From positions 1 to 6,097 of the forward strand of contig JAPYWY010000106.1 of assembly GCA_028276125.1 (NCBI GenBank): a stretch of 6,097 nucleotides of DNA, written 5' to 3'. Origin of the DNA: Pseudothermotoga sp. (lineage in GTDB: Bacteria; Thermotogota; Thermotogae; Thermotogales; DSM-5069). Below the pieces are notes generated by a model. The model did no database searches. It worked only from the letters and a program-made list of their open reading frames with translations, and was not told the DNA's origin. Position 1 is the stretch's first letter, and each line of letters begins with the position of its first letter. The position numbers were made by a program, and so were the translations under genes. Shown here piece after piece: positions 1 to 6,085 of the stretch.

Positions 1-991
1 TGGAATCGAGTTGGTCGCGGTCACGAAGGTCACACTGGGTGATCCAAAGATCGCAACGGTGCTACGTGAAGCTGGCGTTCGGATCATAGGTGAGTCGAGA
101 ATTCAAAACGTTGAAAGATTGATCTCGAACGGTGTGACTGGTCCCTTCATGATGCTCAGAATACCCCAGCTCAGCGAAATAGATAGGATTGTCAGTCTGT
201 GCGACTACGTGTTGGTTTCTGAGCTCGACGTCGTGGGGAGAATAGAAGAATTCTGCAGGGAAAAGAGACGCAGGGTGAAGTTGATCTACATGGTCGACGT
301 GGGTGATCTCAGAGAGGGAGTTTGGTACGAGAATGCGGTGGAGGAGATAGTAGAGGCTGTGAAACTCTGTGACTGGGCTGAGCTCTGTGGTGTGGGGACG
401 AATCTTGGTTGTTACGGTGGGGTGTTAGCGAGCGAGGAGAACATGAGAATGTTGCTGAACATCAGAGATAACGTTGAAAAACTCACCAAAAAGTCCTTCC
501 CCATAGTTTCTGGTGGTAACACGTCGGCTTTGAAGCTGGTTGAAGAAAGCAGGCTTCCATGGGGTGTGAATCAGTTCAGGGTAGGGGAAGCGATCTATCT
601 GGGCACTGACGTGACGAACAACAGAGAAATAAGCTGGCTTGAGAGAGATGCGTTCATACTTGAAGCGGAAGTGATAGAGCTGAAGAACAAGCCTTCCGTT
701 CCAGTGGGCGAAACAGGCTTCGATGCTTTTGGAAGGAAGCCAAACTTCGTTGACAAAGGTTGGTGCCTCAGGGCGATCCTCGCACTCGGAGAGCAAGACA
801 CCGTACCAAGCCAGCTGAAGCCACTGGACGGGAAGGCGGAGGTCATCCATGCGTCGAGCGATCACACTATCGTCGACGTCAGTGACGTGGACAGATCCAT
901 CCGCGTGGGGGATACAATGAAGTTCAGACTCACGTATGCGGCTCTGCTGAGGGCGATGACGTGTCCCCACGTTGAAAAGGTTTACGTGTGA
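1..991 (+). CDS. PLP-dependent amino-acid racemase, alanine/ornithine/lysine racemase family (5' end outside the window)
   Basis: The protein probably interconverts L- and D-forms of an amino acid (alanine, ornithine or lysine type) in the cytoplasm using pyridoxal phosphate on a fold-type III barrel. The reading frame is open from base 2, giving 329 visible codons. Family members run to about 350-360 residues, so some 25-35 N-terminal codons lie upstream of the window. The Lys in the VTKV motif (codon 26-28) should be the PLP Schiff-base lysine. The TTG at 11 cannot be the true start, because it leaves only five residues before that lysine. Other family motifs are GESRIQN, GTNLGCYGG, SGGNTSAL, RVGEAIYLG and a C-terminal MTCPHVEKVY. 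The motif set fits the ornithine/lysine racemase branch better than classical Alr. Thermotoga maritima peptidoglycan is known to contain D-lysine and a lysine racemase is described there, so that role is possible, but substrate cannot be read from sequence. The stop lies 14 bases before uxaC. Confidence 0.87.
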   Translation, partial: GIELVAVTKVTLGDPKIATVLREAGVRIIGESRIQNVERLISNGVTGPFMMLRIPQLSEIDRIVSLCDYVLVSELDVVGRIEEFCREKRRRVKLIYMVDVGDLREGVWYENAVEEIVEAVKLCDWAELCGVGTNLGCYGGVLASEENMRMLLNIRDNVEKLTKKSFPIVSGGNTSALKLVEESRLPWGVNQFRVGEAIYLGTDVTNNREISWLERDAFILEAEVIELKNKPSVPVGETGFDAFGRKPNFVDKGWCLRAILALGEQDTVPSQLKPLDGKAEVIHASSDHTIVDVSDVDRSIRVGDTMKFRLTYAALLRAMTCPHVEKVYV

Positions 992-999
992 GGGAGGTT
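992..999 (+). promoter_or_regulatory. Ribosome binding site of uxaC
   Basis: GGGAGGTT lies directly after the racemase stop codon and six bases before the ATG at 1006. It decides the uxaC start: an upstream in-frame GTG at 988, which overlaps the racemase stop, has no such spacing and would place this Shine-Dalgarno sequence inside the coding region. Confidence 0.8.
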
Positions 1000-1005
1000 G
1001 AAAGA

Positions 1006-2370
1006 ATGGCCTTCTTGGATGAGAACTATCTTTTGACCAATCCAACTGCGAGGGAAATCTATCCTTTGGTGAAGGATCTTCCGATAGTGGATGCCCACAA
1101 TCACAGCGATGTCAAAGAGATCGTCGAGAACAAAGGTTGGAACGACATATGGGAAGTGGAGGCCGCGACGGACCACTACGTGTGGGAACTGATGAGAAGA
1201 AGGAATGTTCCGGAAGAGAAAATCACTGGAAAGGCCAGCAATTACGAAAAATGGCTGGCACTCGCGGAAGTCTTTCCGAAATTCGTTGGTAATCCAACTT
1301 ACGAGTGGATACATCTGGATCTGAGAAGACGTTTCGACATCCATGAAATCATTTCTAAAGATACCGCACAGATCATCTGGAACAAGGCGAGAGAGAGGCT
1401 TCAGAGTGATGACATGAAGCCACAGAAGCTTCTGCAGAACATGGGCGTGGAGATCATGTGCACGACGAACGATCCAGCGGAAGATCTGTACTACCACAAG
1501 CTCGCGCGAGAAAAGGTGAGCGGCACGAAAATACTTCCAACGTGGCGCCCCGACAGGTTCTGCAAGGTCCACTCACCGAACTTCAAGACCTTCGTCGCGC
1601 AGCTCGAGGAACGCACCGATGTGTCCATCGTAAAGCTTTCGGATTTCGTCGAAGCACTGAAGAAGACTCACGATCGCTTCGACGAACTCGGCTGTGTGTG
1701 CAGCGATCATGCCTTGCTCGAACCAATCGTTCAGAGGATCGACGAGAAGACGTCGTCTGAAATATTCGAAAAGGCCTTGAAATCAAGCGTGTCTTACGAA
1801 GAGCATTTGAAGTTTCAATCCTTCATGATGTACAAGTTTGCGGAAATGAACGCCGAAAAGAACTGGGCCATGCAGTTGCACATCGGAGCCATGAGGGATT
1901 ACAGGGTCAAGCTCTTTGAAAAGCTCGGTCCTGACAGCGGTGGAGACATAATCGCTGGCTTCGTCGATGTGGCGAGGGGTATGAAGGATTTCTTCAACGA
2001 TTTCGATGGAAAACTCAAAATCGTCCTCTACTGTATGGACACGAGTTACTTACCCGTCATGGCGACCATAGCGAGATCTTTTGAGAACGTCTTTCTGGGA
2101 GCTCCTTGGTGGTTCAACGACAGTCCTTTGGGTATGCGAACTCATCTCGAATACATCGCCTCGGTAGATCTTCTGAGCAACTTCGTCGGCATGGTCACCG
2201 ACTCGAGAAAGCTCATGTCTTACGGTTCGAGGACAGAGATGTTCAGGCGGGTTCTCTGCGACGTCGTTGGAACAATGGTGGAGCGTGGCCAGATACCTCT
2301 GAGAGAGGCCATTGAACTCTGCCTCGAGTTGAGTTACTCTAGACCTAAGGAGTTCTTCTTTGGGAGATGA
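1006..2370 (+). CDS. uxaC: Uronate isomerase (glucuronate/galacturonate isomerase)
   Basis: This enzyme converts D-glucuronate to D-fructuronate and D-galacturonate to D-tagaturonate, the first step of hexuronate catabolism toward 2-keto-3-deoxygluconate, in the cytoplasm. It is a metal-dependent barrel enzyme of the amidohydrolase superfamily. From the ATG at 1006 the protein has 454 residues, close to the roughly 450 residues of the Thermotoga enzyme. The motifs appear in family order: VDAHNHSD with metal-ligand candidates His31 and His33, CTTNDP at 152-157, WRPDR at 180-184, SDHALLEP, LHIGAMRDYR starting near His292, GPDSGGD, PWWFNDSP and TDSRK at 398-402, with Asp399 the expected catalytic aspartate. 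No key motif is missing. It appears co-transcribed with the racemase upstream and the small gene that overlaps its stop. No other uronate-pathway gene (uxuA, uxuB, kdgK, KDPG aldolase) is visible in the window. The start is chosen by the GGGAGGTT ribosome binding site. Confidence 0.96.
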   Translation: MAFLDENYLLTNPTAREIYPLVKDLPIVDAHNHSDVKEIVENKGWNDIWEVEAATDHYVWELMRRRNVPEEKITGKASNYEKWLALAEVFPKFVGNPTYEWIHLDLRRRFDIHEIISKDTAQIIWNKARERLQSDDMKPQKLLQNMGVEIMCTTNDPAEDLYYHKLAREKVSGTKILPTWRPDRFCKVHSPNFKTFVAQLEERTDVSIVKLSDFVEALKKTHDRFDELGCVCSDHALLEPIVQRIDEKTSSEIFEKALKSSVSYEEHLKFQSFMMYKFAEMNAEKNWAMQLHIGAMRDYRVKLFEKLGPDSGGDIIAGFVDVARGMKDFFNDFDGKLKIVLYCMDTSYLPVMATIARSFENVFLGAPWWFNDSPLGMRTHLEYIASVDLLSNFVGMVTDSRKLMSYGSRTEMFRRVLCDVVGTMVERGQIPLREAIELCLELSYSRPKEFFFGR

Positions 2371-2558
2371 GCGGTGTGCAACTCAGTGAGAAGGACAGAA
2401 AGAAAATTGAGGCGAAGGTGAAAGAGGGTTACAACCTCATCGAGATCGTGGTGAAGGATAGGAGTCGATTCGCGATATTCGAAAAGAACGAGAACTACAT
2501 CGCGATCAAACTTTCCAAGTTACCGAAACACAGCGAAGACGAGTCAAGTGAAGAATGA
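2367..2558 (+). CDS. Small charged protein of unknown function, overlapping the end of uxaC
   Basis: I do not recognise this family. From the ATG at 2367, which overlaps the uxaC stop as ATGA, it has 63 residues. An in-frame GTG at 2376 gives 60 residues and is better placed (nine bases) after the GGGAG at 2362-2366, so the start is uncertain. Either way, translation is probably coupled to uxaC. The protein has a Lys/Glu-rich N-terminal part (SEKDRKKIEAKVKEG) that could be a helix. A middle stretch of alternating hydrophobics (YNLIEIVVKD, RFAIFEKNENYIAIKL) suggests a beta hairpin, and the C-terminus is acidic (SEDESSEE). There is no cysteine, signal peptide or membrane segment, so it is likely a soluble cytoplasmic protein. 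The acidic tail and tight linkage support a real gene; its link to uronate metabolism is unproven. It ends 17 bases from the stop of the convergent minus-strand gene. Confidence 0.7.
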   Translation: MSGVQLSEKDRKKIEAKVKEGYNLIEIVVKDRSRFAIFEKNENYIAIKLSKLPKHSEDESSEE

Positions 2559-2575
2559 TTCGATCGTCCTGCCGA

Positions 2576-3136
2576 TCACGCGTATTCTGAGGGCATGCAC
2601 AGGATCTTTCCTATCTTCAAGTCGAACAGTCTCGAAGAGTTCGCGGGCCTTATCACCACGGCGGTGTCGAGACCCTCGCTGGAGCCACCACACGCGACCA
2701 CCCATTCGTCGCATCTGACGAGTCCGGCGTCGGCAGCCATCAGAGAGATCTCGACGCACACTTTGAAGCCCTGACTGATCAAACGGAGTGCGTCGGCAAC
2801 TATCTCAGCTGCGTGTATGCCTCCATATTTTCTTCTGAACGCCCTCTCCACGCTTGACAGTGCATGCGTCGCTGTGTGAACGATGTGCCCCGCCTCGATG
2901 AGGCGTTTCTTCACATCGGCCGAAAACTCGTCGCAGTTTGGTTCCTTGAAACCCACATGGTGTGTGATGACTATGAGTTTGATCCCTTCTGGAACCATCG
3001 ACAGCGCTTTTTCCGCGCTGTAACCTCGTGAAGATGCGATGAGCAGTTTTTTCGACTCAGTCTTCAAAGCTTCCTCTATCGCGATCTTCAGAGTAGATTC
3101 CGTGTTGACTTCGCCTTCAGTTTTGAACAGTATCAT
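2576..3136 (-). CDS. Stand-alone pyruvate kinase C-terminal-domain-like protein (COG1751 / PK_C type)
   Basis: The 186-residue protein resembles free-standing homologues of the allosteric C-terminal alpha/beta domain of pyruvate kinase. This group is found in archaea and thermophilic bacteria; from memory, structures exist for AF0103 and MTH1675, the latter with a flavin nucleotide bound. The function is not established. Conserved-looking blocks in order are VNTESTLKIA (10-19), LLIASSRGYSAEKAL (31-45), IVITHHVGF (55-63), a THALSSVERAFRRKYGG segment (90-106), KVCVEISLMAADAGL (125-139), and CGGSSEGLDTAVVIRPA (149-165) followed by FDLKIGKILCMP. There is no signal peptide, so it is a cytoplasmic protein, probably oligomeric with a nucleotide or phosphate site. 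The catalytic barrel of pyruvate kinase is absent, so it is not that enzyme. The ATG at 3136 is fixed by a strong Shine-Dalgarno sequence. The gene is monocistronic within view, divergent from the S9 peptidase and convergent with the uxaC run. Confidence 0.85.
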   Translation of the reverse strand: MILFKTEGEVNTESTLKIAIEEALKTESKKLLIASSRGYSAEKALSMVPEGIKLIVITHHVGFKEPNCDEFSADVKKRLIEAGHIVHTATHALSSVERAFRRKYGGIHAAEIVADALRLISQGFKVCVEISLMAADAGLVRCDEWVVACGGSSEGLDTAVVIRPANSSRLFDLKIGKILCMPSEYA

Positions 3137-3142
3137 TCATCA

Positions 3143-3150
3143 CACCTCCT
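3143..3150 (-). promoter_or_regulatory. Ribosome binding site of the COG1751-type gene
   Basis: On the minus strand the sequence reads AGGAGGTG, a near-perfect match to the 16S anti-Shine-Dalgarno sequence, six bases before the ATG at 3136. It confirms that start. Confidence 0.85.
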
Positions 3151-3168
3151 GCTATACTAATAGTACCA
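3151..3168. promoter_or_regulatory. Divergent promoter region with face-to-face -10-like elements and a short palindrome
   Basis: Only 60 bases separate the two divergent starts (3136 minus, 3197 plus), so both promoters must overlap here or reach into the genes. The plus strand has TATACT at 3153-3158, one mismatch from the -10 consensus. The minus strand has TACTAT at 3165-3160 preceded by TG plus one base, resembling an extended -10. The two overlap the perfect inverted repeat TACTA-A-TAGTA (3155-3165). I see no convincing -35 box at 16-18 bases on either strand, so the promoter call is tentative. Confidence 0.4.
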
Positions 3169-3183
3169 GATGCGAACCAATTC

Positions 3184-3190
3184 GGAGGTG
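3184..3190 (+). promoter_or_regulatory. Ribosome binding site that sets a TTG start for the S9 peptidase
   Basis: GGAGGTG lies six bases before the in-frame TTG at 3197. An ATG at 3170 opens the same frame but has no Shine-Dalgarno sequence at usable distance, and it would place this strong site inside the coding sequence. The TTG is therefore the likelier start, and the nine extra residues should not be counted. Confidence 0.75.
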
Positions 3191-3196
3191 GCCCTC

Positions 3197-5194
3197 TTGG
3201 AAAGAATCAAACTGGACGATCTTCTCAAGTTCAAGTTCCTCTCGAGTCTAACGATCTCTCCGGATGCAAGCAAAGTAGCTTTCGTTGTGCACGAGATGAA
3301 CCAAGACGACAACAACTACAAGTCGAACGTTTGGCTCTACGATGCTCAAACGGTTCAACTGTCTCAGCTCACTTCGTCGGGCCAAGACAGCTCGCCGCTC
3401 TGGTTGAACGATTCAAAGCTTTTGTTCGTATCCTGGAGGGATGAGAAGGACAGAAAGAGAAAGGAAAACGGAGAACCCCTGACACCGTTCTACACGATCG
3501 ACGTGACTCGAGGCGAAGCGAAACGTGCTTTCGAACTTCCATTCTTCGTGAAGCAGATCAAGAAATTGAGCGAGAACACGCTCTTGTTCACAGCTGTTTA
3601 TGATCACAGACTGAAAGATTTCTGGAAGTTGTCCAAGGACGAAAGGGAAAGCACACTCAAAACGTTGAAGGAAGAGAAAGACTACGAAGTGCTCGACGAA
3701 ATACCTTTCTGGTCCAACGGTTCTGGCTTCACGAACAAAAAGAGGATAAGACTCTTCAGTTACGACGTTCAAACTGGACAGATCGTACCCATAAGCGATG
3801 AACTTTCGAATGTCGAGTACTTTTCAGATAGCGCGGATGGAAAGGCAATTCTCTACGTGGCCAATCGATTCGAACACGTGATGAAACGATCCAACGATCT
3901 GTACCTCTACGATGTGGAGAAGAACGAATCGATAAAGCTCACGCACACCGACAACTTCAGATACGTCTTTGCGGAGTTCATCGATGGCAAGGTCATCTTC
4001 GCAGGAAGCGACATGCAAAGGTACGGCATCAACGAAAATCCCAAGTTCTATTCGCTCGATCTTTCGAGTGGACAGCTTGAGCTGCTCACACCAGACTTCG
4101 ATGCCAGCCTTCACAACAGTGTGAACAGCGACTGCAGGTTCGGCTCGAACAGAACCTTCAAAGTCGATGGAAAATACCTATACTTCGTGAGCACGCAATG
4201 GCACGATGCTCAGATGTGCAGGATCGACATTTCGGGAAAGATCGAACAGCTCACGTTCAACAAAGGCTCCGTCGACGGTTTCGACGTGCTGAATGGGAAG
4301 ATCTTCTTTGTGGGTTTGAGGAACATGAAACTCCAAGAAATCTACGAGCTCGTTCCGAACGAAGAGAGACAGATCAGCCAATTCAACGAGTGGGTTCAGA
4401 AAGAAAGATACATCTCAAGGCCAGAACGTTTCACGTTCAGCACGAACGATGGTGTCACAATCGAAGGTTGGATCATGAAGCCGTTCGGCTTTGAACCTGA
4501 GAAGAAGTATCCGGCGATCTTGGAGATCCACGGTGGTCCAAAGACCGTCTATGGGGAAGTCTTTTTCCACGAGATGCAACTGCTCGCGAGCGAAGGTTAT
4601 GTCGTTTTGTACTGTAACCCTCGTGGGAGCGATGGTAGGGGAAACGAGTTCGCAGACATCCGTGGCAAGTACGGAACGATCGATTACGAGGACATAATGC
4701 AGTTCGTGGACGAGTGTCTGAAGAATTTTGCGTTCATAGATGAAAACAGATTGGGTGTCACGGGTGGATCTTACGGAGGTTTCATGACGAACTGGATCAT
4801 CGGACACACACATCGTTTCAAAGCTGCGGTGTCTCAAAGGAGTATCGCGAACTGGATCAGCAAATTCGGAACGACGGACATAGGCTACTTCTTTGTTGAA
4901 GACCAGCACTTAGCCACACCCTGGAGCGATTTCGAAAAACTGTGGTGGCATTCGCCGATGAAGTACGCCAACGAAGTGAAGACTCCTACTCTGTTCATTC
5001 ACTCAGAGGAAGACTACAGATGCTGGCTTGTCGAAGGCATCCAGATGTTCACGTCGCTGAAATACCATGGAGTGGAAACCAAGCTCGTCATGTTCAGGGG
5101 AGAAAACCACGAGCTGAGCAGGAGTGGAAAACCGCTCCACAGGATGAGAAGGCTCAAAGAGATCCTCGATTGGTTTGAAAAACATCTCAAATGA
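3197..5194 (+). CDS. S9-family serine peptidase (acylaminoacyl-peptidase / prolyl oligopeptidase-like)
   Basis: From the TTG at 3197 the protein has 665 residues, normal for the S9C branch. It probably cleaves short peptides, releasing N-terminal or acyl-blocked residues, in the cytoplasm; I see no signal peptide. Residues ~10-390 form repeated beta-blade units of the propeller that gates the active site (for example TISPDASKVAFV, NVWLYDAQT, DLYLYDVEKNES, KFYSLDLSSGQ). Residues ~410-665 form the alpha/beta hydrolase domain. The catalytic triad is complete: Ser525 in GGSYGG, Asp606 in HSEEDYRC and His638 in GENHELS. HGGP at 445-448 contributes to the oxyanion region, and NPRGSDGRG is a typical S9 block. 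Exact specificity (aminopeptidase, acylaminoacyl-peptidase or oligopeptidase) cannot be decided from sequence. The gene is divergent from the COG1751-type gene, is followed at once by a terminator and looks monocistronic. Confidence 0.93.
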   Translation: MERIKLDDLLKFKFLSSLTISPDASKVAFVVHEMNQDDNNYKSNVWLYDAQTVQLSQLTSSGQDSSPLWLNDSKLLFVSWRDEKDRKRKENGEPLTPFYTIDVTRGEAKRAFELPFFVKQIKKLSENTLLFTAVYDHRLKDFWKLSKDERESTLKTLKEEKDYEVLDEIPFWSNGSGFTNKKRIRLFSYDVQTGQIVPISDELSNVEYFSDSADGKAILYVANRFEHVMKRSNDLYLYDVEKNESIKLTHTDNFRYVFAEFIDGKVIFAGSDMQRYGINENPKFYSLDLSSGQLELLTPDFDASLHNSVNSDCRFGSNRTFKVDGKYLYFVSTQWHDAQMCRIDISGKIEQLTFNKGSVDGFDVLNGKIFFVGLRNMKLQEIYELVPNEERQISQFNEWVQKERYISRPERFTFSTNDGVTIEGWIMKPFGFEPEKKYPAILEIHGGPKTVYGEVFFHEMQLLASEGYVVLYCNPRGSDGRGNEFADIRGKYGTIDYEDIMQFVDECLKNFAFIDENRLGVTGGSYGGFMTNWIIGHTHRFKAAVSQRSIANWISKFGTTDIGYFFVEDQHLATPWSDFEKLWWHSPMKYANEVKTPTLFIHSEEDYRCWLVEGIQMFTSLKYHGVETKLVMFRGENHELSRSGKPLHRMRRLKEILDWFEKHLK

Positions 5195-5219
5195 AGGGGC
5201 GCAAGGCCCCTTCGTTTTT
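5193..5219 (+). terminator. Intrinsic terminator after the S9 peptidase
   Basis: A perfect 8-bp stem (GAAGGGGC at 5193-5200 with GCCCCTTC at 5206-5213) closes a five-base loop and is followed by one G and then TTTTT (5215-5219). The stem begins within the peptidase stop codon. It ends seven bases before the stop of the convergent lipoprotein gene. In the minus direction the hairpin is followed only by a weak ATTT, so it should act mainly on plus-strand transcription. Confidence 0.88.
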
Positions 5220-5220
5220 C

Positions 5221-6069
5221 TCACTGACCGATCTGTCTATCACCCAAGTCGACGTCATGGTTCTCTACTCCCACCTGAATCGTCGTCGCCGGCTCGGTAT
5301 AGAAGATGTTATCGGGATCCTGTGAGGATTGCCAATCGGTGTACAGCTTCAGCTCGTAAGTAGTACCAGGTCTCACCTTGCAGAGTTTGAACTCACCCTC
5401 TTGCCATTTGCCAGATTCTTTGTGCGTGAGCGTCACCGCGGTTGGACTTGGCTGACCTGTTTCGAAGAGCGCAACGAGAACGTGAGGAACTCCGTTGCTG
5501 TTTTGATTGACAACTCGTCCTGTCACATCGTAGAGTTGACCGTAACGCACGTTGATCACGGGAGTCATGTGGTACTCCAGAGGGTTTTGTCCGTTTTGGT
5601 TGCTCGTTGCAGATCCTGTGAACTTTATGGATCTTGAAAGATCGAAGTCAAGAACGATCTTTGAGCCTTCTGTCACTTGGAAGTCTTTAAGGTTGTACTT
5701 CAAAGATCCTGAAGCGATCCTCAGCGAATGATCTGTTCCGTCCACAGTGATCGTGGCGCTGGAGATCTCAAAACGCAGTTGACCATAAGTTCCAGCCGGA
5801 ACGGAGCCAAGGTACAGTTCATCTCCGACGAGTTCAAGAAGGTTCACGGTCGTCGCCTCGTCGCTGACCACCACGGTCGCATCGTCGCTCACGAGTAATA
5901 TCCGATCGATCGTCACAAGAACGCTTTCAACCTGATCGATGGGAAGCACCGCATCGGTGAGGTAGACTTCAACGCTCTTGGAAGAATTTGAACCACCAGT
6001 CAGGATCGTGCATGCAACGAGTGACAGAAACACCACCGAAGCGATCAAAGACAGCAACCATTTTTTCAC
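5221..6069 (-). CDS. Secreted lipoprotein with DUF4382-like and carboxypeptidase-regulatory-like domains
   Basis: The 282-residue protein starts at a GTG (6069) and carries a lipoprotein signal peptide. It has KK near the N-terminus, a hydrophobic core and the lipobox LVAC with Cys20 as the expected lipidation site. Position 21 is Thr, so an anchored extracytoplasmic location is expected. A Ser/Asn/Gly linker (24-32) leads into a region at ~33-175 (VEVYLTDAVLP, VLVTIDRILL, VNLLEL, GTYGQLRFEI, LDFDLSRSI, HMTPVINV). This region matches my memory of DUF4382, a beta-rich domain of bacterial lipoproteins without an assigned function. A second domain at ~181-275 (DVTGRVVNQNSNGVPHVLVALF, FKLCKVRPGTTYELKLYTD) resembles the carboxypeptidase regulatory-like or transthyretin-like beta-sandwich. 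I see no catalytic motif, so a binding or structural role in the envelope is likely. The gene converges on the peptidase and shares the 26-bp gap holding its terminator. Confidence 0.85.
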   Translation of the reverse strand: MKKWLLSLIASVVFLSLVACTILTGGSNSSKSVEVYLTDAVLPIDQVESVLVTIDRILLVSDDATVVVSDEATTVNLLELVGDELYLGSVPAGTYGQLRFEISSATITVDGTDHSLRIASGSLKYNLKDFQVTEGSKIVLDFDLSRSIKFTGSATSNQNGQNPLEYHMTPVINVRYGQLYDVTGRVVNQNSNGVPHVLVALFETGQPSPTAVTLTHKESGKWQEGEFKLCKVRPGTTYELKLYTDWQSSQDPDNIFYTEPATTIQVGVENHDVDLGDRQIGQ

Positions 6070-6073
6070 AACG

Positions 6074-6082
6074 TCACCTCCT
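6074..6082 (-). promoter_or_regulatory. Ribosome binding site of the lipoprotein gene
   Basis: The minus strand reads AGGAGGTGA, ending four bases before the GTG start at 6069; the AGGAGG core is seven bases from it. It supports the GTG start, which also gives a normal lipoprotein signal peptide. Confidence 0.82.
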
Positions 6083-6085
6083 TTT

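Noticed and set aside
11..28. TTG at 11 as the true start of the racemase.
   Set aside because: The frame is open to the window edge, and the PLP lysine would then be residue 6, whereas the family has about 30 residues before it. The gene is cut by the window, not shortened.
988..1005. Upstream in-frame GTG start for uxaC overlapping the racemase stop codon.
   Set aside because: It would put the strong GGGAGGTT ribosome binding site inside the gene and add six residues before the ATG, from which the protein already has the usual family length.
425..1572. Long minus-strand open frames of 206 and 196 codons opposite the racemase and uxaC.
   Set aside because: They lie entirely opposite clearly identified genes, have low-complexity Arg/His-rich composition and show no recognisable domain. 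Their openness follows from codon bias on the real coding strand.
4415..4909. A 164-codon minus-strand open frame opposite the hydrolase domain of the S9 peptidase.
   Set aside because: The plus strand encodes the conserved hydrolase domain with its catalytic serine in this stretch, and the antisense product resembles no family. It is a shadow frame.
5193..5219. The hairpin as a bidirectional terminator also serving the lipoprotein gene.
   Set aside because: Read on the minus strand, the stem is followed by ATTTGAG and has no real T-tract, so efficient termination in that direction is not supported by sequence alone.
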